DNA from: G963704535 sp963704535
GTDB lineage: Bacteria > Chloroflexota > Chloroflexia > Chloroflexales > Roseiflexaceae
Assembly (NCBI GenBank): GCA_963704535.1
Contig: OY969916.1
Span: 4,402,001 to 4,466,000 of the forward strand
Reading direction: 5' to 3'
DNA length: 64,000 nucleotides
The position numbers were made by a program, and so were the translations under genes. Positions 57,527 through 64,000 of the stretch are shown piece by piece (position 1 is the stretch's first letter; each line of letters starts with the position of its first letter). Under the pieces are notes generated by a model that was not told the DNA's origin, did not search any database, and was given only the letters and a program-made list of their open reading frames with translations.

Positions 57527-59051
57527 TTCTCTGACAAGCACCTGGCCGCAGCGGCGCATCGTTCGAGCGCTGCCGCTCATAGAGCTGCTGAACCCACGCA
57601 GACAATTGCGGCCTGGCCTCATTCTGTTGGTGATAGGGCTGGTGCTATGGGGGCTGATCGTTTACGTGTTGAGGCAGCCAGTGTGGAAGGCGACGTGTGT
57701 GGTTGTGGCCCTGCTGCTGTATCCCGCGATCCTGAAATGGAAGGAAGACTTGAAGTTGTGGGGCATGCCGGTGATGATTCTCAGTATCTCCCTGGTGCTC
57801 CAGACCTTTCACACGTTCGAGCACGTTGCCCAGGTCATTCAGTATCACATTCTGGGGTGGCCGCTCAAGGCGTCCAGTGGTTTGATAAGCGCCGCGAACA
57901 GCGAGTGGGTCCATTTTGCGTGGAATTGGGGCGTCTTGTTGGTGTTGGTCTATTTGATGAGTATCGGCAAGATGCGCAACGTTTGGGCCTGGTTGCTCCT
58001 GATATGGGCCACAGCGCACACGTTTGAGCATACCTATTTGTTTGCACGCTATATCGCTGTGGTACGCGATTTACTCTCGCAGGGTGTTGCCCCGGTCTTC
58101 GCTCAGGGCATGCCAGGCATCCTTGGCCGCGAAGGTTGGTTATTTGTCAATAGCAATGATAACGGGCCGGTTGAGTTCATCTGTCGGGTCGCGCCGGCTC
58201 TTATCACTCCTATTCGATTGGATATTCACTTTTACTGGAATACCGGGGAGGTCATGCCGCTTATCCCGGCCGCACACGTCTATCTGCGGCGGTTGTGGGG
58301 CAAGCAGGGGATGAAAAAGGAGGAGCCGGGCGCTCCTCCTTCCAGCGGTCACGTACCGAATGATCGTAGCTCACTGAGCGAGCAGGGGCAGGTAGGTGGT
58401 GCTCATATTCGGGTTGACGCACAGCCCCAGGTCGATGTCGCTAACAGTCTCGGTTTCACTGAAGCGGAAGCCGGCACTCGACCAATCACTTCGGAGATCA
58501 TTGTCGATCGTGCGGTCTGCACCCACGTTCAGCGGAGAAGGCATGTAGCCAAGCGGTCGAGCGCCCAGCACAACGTCCAGCTCGTAGTCCAGGTCGGTGA
58601 TACCAAGGGTGAACACCATCCTCCCAGAGCCGCCCGCCTGGTCGATCAGTTGATCATCAGGGGTGTGGATTTGCCCGTCGGCCCCAGCAGCAAACAGATA
58701 GACGATCATGCCCGTGAACAACGGTTCATCTCCCTGACGGATACCATCACAGTTGATATCGGACCAGATTTCCCCCCGCAGGGTTTCGTCCGGCATTGCA
58801 GCAGCACGGTTCGGCAGCGCAAGGCTGCTCATCGCTATCAGCAGGCTCATCAGGAGAAGGGCGTGCAGGCGGCGCATGATGAATGTAGTAGTGGACGTGG
58901 CCGGTGTGAACATGGTGCTTACTCCTTGCTTGTGGCTCGTACATGCTTCAACGATGGTCTACAACGGTATTTCGTTCCAAATGATGTGATATTGCCTGAA
59001 CAGGTGCGATCTTCATCAGGTTATGCAGATATATGCACCGACGTATCGTAA
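57516..59051 (+). CDS. polytopic membrane protein with two HTFEH motifs
   Basis: Starts MAHSSLTSTWPQRRIVRALP. About five or six hydrophobic helices to residue 270. Two helices carry the same motif, LQTFHTFEHVAQVIQYH and WATAHTFEHTYLFARY, possible metal ligands. The frame continues open to 59,051, but beyond about 58,320 it is antisense to a convergent secreted-protein gene and crosses its terminator. The natural end is probably near 58,320 with the stop lost or misread. Confidence 0.55.
   Translation: MAHSSLTSTWPQRRIVRALPLIELLNPRRQLRPGLILLVIGLVLWGLIVYVLRQPVWKATCVVVALLLYPAILKWKEDLKLWGMPVMILSISLVLQTFHTFEHVAQVIQYHILGWPLKASSGLISAANSEWVHFAWNWGVLLVLVYLMSIGKMRNVWAWLLLIWATAHTFEHTYLFARYIAVVRDLLSQGVAPVFAQGMPGILGREGWLFVNSNDNGPVEFICRVAPALITPIRLDIHFYWNTGEVMPLIPAAHVYLRRLWGKQGMKKEEPGAPPSSGHVPNDRSSLSEQGQVGGAHIRVDAQPQVDVANSLGFTEAEAGTRPITSEIIVDRAVCTHVQRRRHVAKRSSAQHNVQLVVQVGDTKGEHHPPRAARLVDQLIIRGVDLPVGPSSKQIDDHAREQRFISLTDTITVDIGPDFPPQGFVRHCSSTVRQRKAAHRYQQAHQEKGVQAAHDECSSGRGRCEHGAYSLLVARTCFNDGLQRYFVPNDVILPEQVRSSSGYADICTDVS
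58317..58341 (-). terminator. terminator of the SdrD-like gene
   Basis: A perfect 10-bp stem AAGGAGGAGC/GCTCCTCCTT around CGGGC, followed on the minus strand by TTTTTCATC. About 30 bases after the stop of the minus-strand gene. Confidence 0.7.
58371..58877 (-). CDS. secreted SdrD B-like domain protein
   Basis: 168 residues from MRRLHALLLMSLLIAMSSLA, a clear signal peptide. The mature part begins with an SdrD-type fold: GEIWSDINCDGIRQGDEP, with calcium-like DxNxDG, then GMIVYLFAAGADGQIHTPDD. It ends TTYLPLLAQ. An in-frame ATG at 58,913 is an alternative start. It is shadowed on the opposite strand by the long open frame of the HTFEH protein. Confidence 0.78.
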   Translation of the reverse strand: MRRLHALLLMSLLIAMSSLALPNRAAAMPDETLRGEIWSDINCDGIRQGDEPLFTGMIVYLFAAGADGQIHTPDDQLIDQAGGSGRMVFTLGITDLDYELDVVLGARPLGYMPSPLNVGADRTIDNDLRSDWSSAGFRFSETETVSDIDLGLCVNPNMSTTYLPLLAQ

Positions 59052-59108
59052 CACACATTTTATCTAGTTGTCAATAGTCTTTATTCTCATTTGAGGGGAG
59101 TACCCATT

Positions 59109-62100
59109 GTGATACGACATATTCGCTGTATTCGCTCTCATCACATGCTGTGTGTGGTAGTTCTCATTTTCTTCGTCGTATCTGGCACACTTGCGTTTAT
59201 TCCAAGTGTGGTGCCAGTTCAGGCGCAGATCGATAACAATCAGCCTGGACAACCCTATGCCAGCTTAGTTGATTGTATCCGTACAGGAGTAGACCGCGGT
59301 TTCCTATCATTTGATTCACCACGATTTGCAACAACATGTTTCGGCACGAAGTTGACTGCTGGTAGTTATGCTCAGGGCGGTGGTAGCGATGATTCTGACC
59401 CGGCTGATACTGCTGTCGTTTCTTTCGGTGATGCTCAGGTTGATGGCGTGGACGACCTTATGGGAACGTTCACCCACACGCAACTTGCCAATCTCGGCCA
59501 GGTCGGAAGCGTGTATGGTCTGGCTTACAACAGCGGGACAAACCCCGCAGCTCCCACTGGCGCACCGCGCCAGCGCCGGCTATTCGCCGGGGCGTTCGAC
59601 AAGATGCAGACACGCTTCGGCTCCGGTGGGCCTGGCGCGATCTACGTCATCAACCAATCAACCGGCGTTGTTAGCCTGTTCGTCCAGGTGCCCGATGTTG
59701 TGCCTGGACCGAACGGCTTCCCTGGCGATCCGGGGGATGGTACTCAGGCGACATTCCCGAACGTCGCCAGCGAGCCAACCTACACGCACGAGAGCGGCGG
59801 CGTCCACCGGGACACCAGCGACTCGATCGCCCGCGATCTTGTCGGCAAGGTCAGCCTGGGCGATATTGATATGTCCCCGGACGAGCGCTATTTGTATGCG
59901 GTCAATCTCAATACCAAGCGAATGTATCGGTTCGACACGTGGGATGCGAATCCCCAGGCTACGATGTTTCTTGTGCCTGATTGGGTCGCGCCGCTCAATC
60001 CCTGCTCGACAGTTGGTGGCGCCGGGCTTGCCCGTCCATTTGGGTTGCATGTGACAAACACCGACATTTTCCTCGGCGTAGTGTGCAGCGCCGAGGCGAC
60101 CCAGAACCGCGCTGATCTGCGCGCAGGTGTGGCGCAGTACGACCGAACAACGGGCAGTTGGTCCTGGGCCTTCAATTTCTCGCTGGACTCGTTCGATGCG
60201 CAGCGCGAGCCGGTCGCTGCCGTAGAAACTCGCTGGTATGCCTGGCGGGATGGCATCACCGGCTTTGATTCCGGTGTTCACCAGACCTATCCGCAACCGC
60301 TGATCACTGATATCGAGATCGGCGAGGGTGGAAGCATGTTTTTAGGCATGCGGGATCGGTTCGGCGACATGACCAGCGATGAGCCGTACACGCCGTCGAC
60401 GCGCTCGGAGGGCGACCTGCTCAGGGCGACACCGAACGGTTCCGGCGGATGGAATGTGCCGCCGTCGGCCGGCTCGGAATACTTTACTGATCAGAGCGGC
60501 GGGGGCAGCGGGCAGGAGCCGGAGGCGGCCAGCGGCGGCCTCGCGTATGTCCCCGGAAACCATAGCGGCGCAGTGGGGGGTGAGATCGTGAGCACCTACC
60601 TCGATCCCTATCGCTCGCGGAGCTTCGGGATCGGCTGGTGGGACACGGCGACTGGTGGCACACCCACCGCACGCGAAGAAATCTACCAGGGATCGCTCTC
60701 GACCGGCACGCACCAGTTTGGGAAAGCTGCCGGCGTGGGCGATCTGGAGCTGCTGTGCGTTTGGAGAGCCATCGGCGATCGGGTCTGGAGGGACAGCAAC
60801 GGGAATGGCATCCAGGATGCCGGAGAGCCGAATATCAACGGTGTTCGGCTGCAAATCTTCGCGGCCTCCGACACGAGCTTTACCACACCGCTTGCCACGA
60901 TCACAACCGGCACCGACCCGGCAATGACCGGGAACTACAGGTTCTACGTCAGCCCGTTCCTGAGCTATCTGGTGCGCGTAGACCCGGCGATGTTCGGGGC
61001 GGGCCAACCGCTGTTTAACCTCGGCTACACAACTCCCGATGCCGGCGCTGATGATGCCGATAGCGATGCTGATAGCTCTGGTGCCATCACAATCCCCGCT
61101 GGCTACGCCAGCGAGGTGAATATAACCTTTGATGTCGGTCTGGCGACCGGCGCGAACGTCAGGATTTCAAAGAGCGGCCCAACCAGTGCCGTCGTTGGCA
61201 GTGCGCTGGCCTACACGCTGACCTACGCCAACGACGGGCCATCGCCGGCGGCCAACGTCACTGTGCAGGATACTCTGCCGGCGGGTGTGTCGTTCGTCTC
61301 GGCCAGCCCAGCACCCTCCAGCGTCAGCGGCCAGACAATCACCTGGAGCCTGGGCACGCTGGCCGCAGGCGCGAACGGCAGCATAACGGTCAATACAACT
61401 GTCTCTACCGGCGCGCCGTCGAGCGTAACCAACACGGCCACGATCTCTACCTCGACACCAGGGGATGATCCGGGCGACAATACCTCGACGACCACGACGA
61501 CGATCTTGAGCCCGAACGTCACCATTCAGAAGACTGGCCCAGCCACGGCTGTGACCGGCAGCACCATCAGCTACAATCTGACCTACCGCAACACCGGCAC
61601 GGCAGCCGCAGCAAACGTGACGGTGGTAGACACGCTGCCCACTAGCCTGAGCTATGTGAGCGCCACTCCAGCGCCAGCCAGCGTAAGCGGGCAGACGATC
61701 AGTTGGAATCTCGGCAGCCTGGCAGCAGGCGCGAGCGGCAGTATCACGCTCAACGCGACAGTTGGCACCAGCGCGCCGTCGAGCGTGACCAACCAGATAC
61801 AGATCAGCACCACGACGCCGGGGGATGATCCGGGCGACAACACCTCGACGACCACGACGACAATCCTGCGCCCGAATGTCTTCATTAGCAAGAGCGGCCC
61901 GGCCGTGGCGACGGTCGGCGACCAGTTTGCCTACACGCTGGCCTACGGCAACAACGACAGTGCGAACGCCGGGGGCGTGCAGCTCGTCGATACGCTGCCG
62001 GCCGGGCTCATCTTTGTCTCGGCCAGCCCGGCGCCTAGTAGCGTCAGCGGCCAGACCCTCACCTGGAACCTGGGCACGCTTGCGGCGGGCGGCTCCGGTA

Positions 62101-64000
62101 GCATCACCGTCAACGTCAGGAGCGCCACGAGCGTCGCCAACGGCACGGTCGTGGTCAACAACACCAGCATCAGCACGACCACGCCTGGTGATACGCCAGG
62201 CGACAACAGCGATAGCACCTCGACCACGCTCCAGCGCGCCGATGTGTATGTGACCAAGAGCAGCCCGACTAGCTTCCCGGTCGTGAGCGGCGGGGCCGTC
62301 ACCTATTTCCTTGATTATGGCAACAGCGGCCCGGCCTCGGCGGTGAACGTGTTGCTGACCGACCAGGTGCCCAGCCAGCTCACCGGCGTGATGTGGACCT
62401 GTGTGAGCGGCTGCGCTGCGTCGGGCAGCGGCAACAGTATCAGCGTGAGCCTGGGCACGCTCGCGGCCGGCGCAACCGGGCGCATCCAGGTGACGGGCAC
62501 GACTGTGACCACGATCGCCCGCGAGGATTTCACCAACACCGCGACGATCTCCACCTCCACGCCGGAGACAAGGACGGATAACAACACATCTTCGGTGCCC
62601 GGCGCGGTCTGGACCGCCGACCTCCAGGTCATCAAGCTGGCCCAGCCGCAGGTGACGGCGGGGAACACGTTCACCGCGACCCTGAGCTACCGCAACAATG
62701 GCCCGGCGCCGGCCGCCAATGCTACGCTGGTCGATACGCTGCCGGCCGGTATCACCTTTGTCTCGGCCAGCCCGGCGCCGTCGAGCGTGGCCGGCAACGT
62801 GATCACTTGGAGTCTCGGCACGCTCGCCGACAGCGCGGGCGGCACGATCCAGCTCGTGATGGTGAGTGACCCGGCCACCCTGAACAATACAACCGTCACC
62901 AACCGGGCGGCGATCTCTATGGGCACGACCGATCGCGACGCTGGCAACAATGGGAGCCAGGCTGATACGCTCCTTATTGCTCGTGCCGACATCAGCCTGA
63001 CCAAGACTGACCCCAATCGGGTATCGGCTGGTGATCTTGTCACCTTCACCATCACCTACACCAACACCGGCCCCAGCGTGGCGCGCGGCGTGGTGATCAG
63101 CGATACGTTGCCCGCAGAGCTGGACTATGTGTCGGCCGCTCCCGCGCCCACAAGCAACGCGGGCGGCGTGCTGACCTGGAACCTGGGCGATGTAGGTCCG
63201 GGCCAGGGTGGCACTATCACGATTCAGATGCAGAGCCGCTATGACCAGGTGGTTGCTTCGCTCGACGCGACCAACCAGGCGCAGATCAACAGCTCGACCA
63301 GCGATCCAGACCCCGATAACAACCGCGACGACCACACCACCGCCGTCGAGACGGTCGATCTGAGCATCGTCAAGGACATGCCAGCGTTCGCGGTGGCGGG
63401 CGTGCCGTTCACGGCCACGCTGACCTACGCCAACGCCGGGCCGGCTGACGCGCTCAGTGTCACGCTGCGCGACCTGCTGCCGCCTGGCCTGACACTGCTC
63501 CAGGCCATTCCCGCGCCAAGCGGGCCGGGGCTGCGCTGGAACCTGGGCAGCGTGCCAGCCGGCACGAGCGGTACGATCCAGCTCGTGCTGCGTGCCGCGC
63601 CCAACACGCCCATGGGCACACGCTACACCAACGTGGGGCTCATCGACACCACCAGCAGCGATCGTGATCTGAGCAACAATTCAAGCAGTGACACCACCGA
63701 GGTGCGGCCCAACGCCGAGCTGGTGGTGATCAAGGATGGCACGTCAGGGCCACTTCGCAGCGGCGACGCGATCACCTACACGATCACCTACCGCAACGAT
63801 GGGCCAAGCCTGGCGCGCAGCGTCGTGATCAGCGATACGCTGCCCACTGGCTTCACGTTTGTATCGGCTACACCGGCGCCAGCGCAGAACAGCAGCGGCC
63901 TGCTGGTCTGGAACCTGGGCGACCTGAACCCTGGCGCGAGCGGCACGATCCAGCTCGCCGGCACGATCACGGGCGATCAGGCCACGACGCGACGAGTCAA
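59109..64000 (+). CDS. giant DUF11-repeat surface protein (partial)
   Basis: At least 1630 residues; the 3' end is outside the window. GTG start 8 bases after GAGGGGAG, then MIRHIRCIRSHHMLCVVVLI as a signal sequence. Residues about 60-540 form a beta-propeller-like or phytase-like domain (GDIDMSPDERYLYAVNLN). Near 555 an SdrD B-like domain (IGDRVWRDSNGNGIQDAGEP) follows, then at least eight DUF11 modules of 110-125 residues, each with YTLTYANDGPS-like and LPAGVSFVSASPAPSS-like strands. It should be a long rigid exported stalk or adhesin. Confidence 0.88.
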   Translation, partial: MIRHIRCIRSHHMLCVVVLIFFVVSGTLAFIPSVVPVQAQIDNNQPGQPYASLVDCIRTGVDRGFLSFDSPRFATTCFGTKLTAGSYAQGGGSDDSDPADTAVVSFGDAQVDGVDDLMGTFTHTQLANLGQVGSVYGLAYNSGTNPAAPTGAPRQRRLFAGAFDKMQTRFGSGGPGAIYVINQSTGVVSLFVQVPDVVPGPNGFPGDPGDGTQATFPNVASEPTYTHESGGVHRDTSDSIARDLVGKVSLGDIDMSPDERYLYAVNLNTKRMYRFDTWDANPQATMFLVPDWVAPLNPCSTVGGAGLARPFGLHVTNTDIFLGVVCSAEATQNRADLRAGVAQYDRTTGSWSWAFNFSLDSFDAQREPVAAVETRWYAWRDGITGFDSGVHQTYPQPLITDIEIGEGGSMFLGMRDRFGDMTSDEPYTPSTRSEGDLLRATPNGSGGWNVPPSAGSEYFTDQSGGGSGQEPEAASGGLAYVPGNHSGAVGGEIVSTYLDPYRSRSFGIGWWDTATGGTPTAREEIYQGSLSTGTHQFGKAAGVGDLELLCVWRAIGDRVWRDSNGNGIQDAGEPNINGVRLQIFAASDTSFTTPLATITTGTDPAMTGNYRFYVSPFLSYLVRVDPAMFGAGQPLFNLGYTTPDAGADDADSDADSSGAITIPAGYASEVNITFDVGLATGANVRISKSGPTSAVVGSALAYTLTYANDGPSPAANVTVQDTLPAGVSFVSASPAPSSVSGQTITWSLGTLAAGANGSITVNTTVSTGAPSSVTNTATISTSTPGDDPGDNTSTTTTTILSPNVTIQKTGPATAVTGSTISYNLTYRNTGTAAAANVTVVDTLPTSLSYVSATPAPASVSGQTISWNLGSLAAGASGSITLNATVGTSAPSSVTNQIQISTTTPGDDPGDNTSTTTTTILRPNVFISKSGPAVATVGDQFAYTLAYGNNDSANAGGVQLVDTLPAGLIFVSASPAPSSVSGQTLTWNLGTLAAGGSGSITVNVRSATSVANGTVVVNNTSISTTTPGDTPGDNSDSTSTTLQRADVYVTKSSPTSFPVVSGGAVTYFLDYGNSGPASAVNVLLTDQVPSQLTGVMWTCVSGCAASGSGNSISVSLGTLAAGATGRIQVTGTTVTTIAREDFTNTATISTSTPETRTDNNTSSVPGAVWTADLQVIKLAQPQVTAGNTFTATLSYRNNGPAPAANATLVDTLPAGITFVSASPAPSSVAGNVITWSLGTLADSAGGTIQLVMVSDPATLNNTTVTNRAAISMGTTDRDAGNNGSQADTLLIARADISLTKTDPNRVSAGDLVTFTITYTNTGPSVARGVVISDTLPAELDYVSAAPAPTSNAGGVLTWNLGDVGPGQGGTITIQMQSRYDQVVASLDATNQAQINSSTSDPDPDNNRDDHTTAVETVDLSIVKDMPAFAVAGVPFTATLTYANAGPADALSVTLRDLLPPGLTLLQAIPAPSGPGLRWNLGSVPAGTSGTIQLVLRAAPNTPMGTRYTNVGLIDTTSSDRDLSNNSSSDTTEVRPNAELVVIKDGTSGPLRSGDAITYTITYRNDGPSLARSVVISDTLPTGFTFVSATPAPAQNSSGLLVWNLGDLNPGASGTIQLAGTITGDQATTRRV

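Noticed and set aside
61167..63335. 722-codon open frame on the minus strand
   Set aside because: It is antisense to the DUF11-repeat protein, whose plus-strand frame shows real domains. The long opening is a codon-bias effect of repeated GC-rich sequence.

Overview
The window looks like a chromosome segment of a GC-rich, probably filamentous Chloroflexota (class Chloroflexia; a Roseiflexus/Kouleothrix-like bacterium is my best guess). The signs are the gene set (a zinc-ribbon L24, type Z S14, a STPK with a Thr/Pro stalk, DUF983, DUF6069, a fused GT4-methyltransferase, DUF11/SdrD-type surface proteins ending in LPL-type tails) and the many intergenic short tandem repeats and hairpin repeats. 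No 16S gene is present, so this rests on protein character alone.

Layout. (1) 1-14,160, minus strand: one long translation cluster in the order rpsL-rpsG-fusA-tuf-rpsJ-rplC-rplD-rplW-rplB-rpsS-rplV-rpsC-rplP-rpmC-rpsQ-rplN-rplX-rplE-rpsZ-rpsH-rplF-rplR (str + S10 + spc), driven by a near-consensus promoter at 14,126-14,154. Many spacers hold hairpin repeats. rplB, rplW, rplD and tuf each carry single-base indels that break the frame. (2) 14.1-26.2 kb: housekeeping and envelope genes: M20 peptidase (frameshifted), a SARP/DUF6069 relic, a LmbE/PIG-L deacetylase, secG, a family 5 solute-binding protein, a secreted golvesin-domain protein (frameshifted), a GT39-like membrane glycosyltransferase and a GT4-methyltransferase fusion. 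(3) 26.2-30.1 kb: tRNA-Val with promoter and terminator, followed by an AT-rich island with an OLD-family ATPase/TOPRIM nuclease and a DUF433/PIN-like pair whose toxin is cut short. (4) 30.2-37.4 kb: Ser/Thr kinase, DUF983 protein, and a giant six-GAF SpoIIE-type phosphatase. (5) 37.4-47.8 kb: accessory region between two tRNA-Asn 3' fragments, with a DUF6194 protein, a broken IS1-family element, a kelch lipoprotein, an amylo-alpha-1,6-glucosidase, a SnoaL-like protein, a thermonuclease-like protein (frameshifted) and a DDN-type oxidoreductase. (6) 47.7-56.4 kb: an integrative element: tRNA-Asn fragment (att), tyrosine integrase, small genes including a SWIM zinc finger, and a replication module made of a winged-helix initiator-like gene with four internal 22-bp palindromes followed by a DnaC-like helicase loader. 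(7) 53.2-64 kb: a gingipain-type (C25) secreted peptidase coupled to a DNA-binding protein, a 184-bp MITE-like palindromic element, degenerate receiver- and kinase-like proteins, a membrane protein with repeated HTFEH motifs, an SdrD-like secreted protein and a very large DUF11-repeat surface protein running off the right edge.

The most interesting structure is the initiator-loader pair with iteron-like sites inside the initiator gene, which resembles the lambda O/ori/P arrangement in a Chloroflexota element. Next come the AT-rich OLD nuclease island beside tRNA-Val, the peptidase/regulator cluster and the hairpin repeat families inside the ribosomal operon. Eight genes are each one or two bases away from a full-length frame. 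Four of them are essential, so sequence error is the likeliest cause, and frame-based annotation of those loci should be corrected before use.
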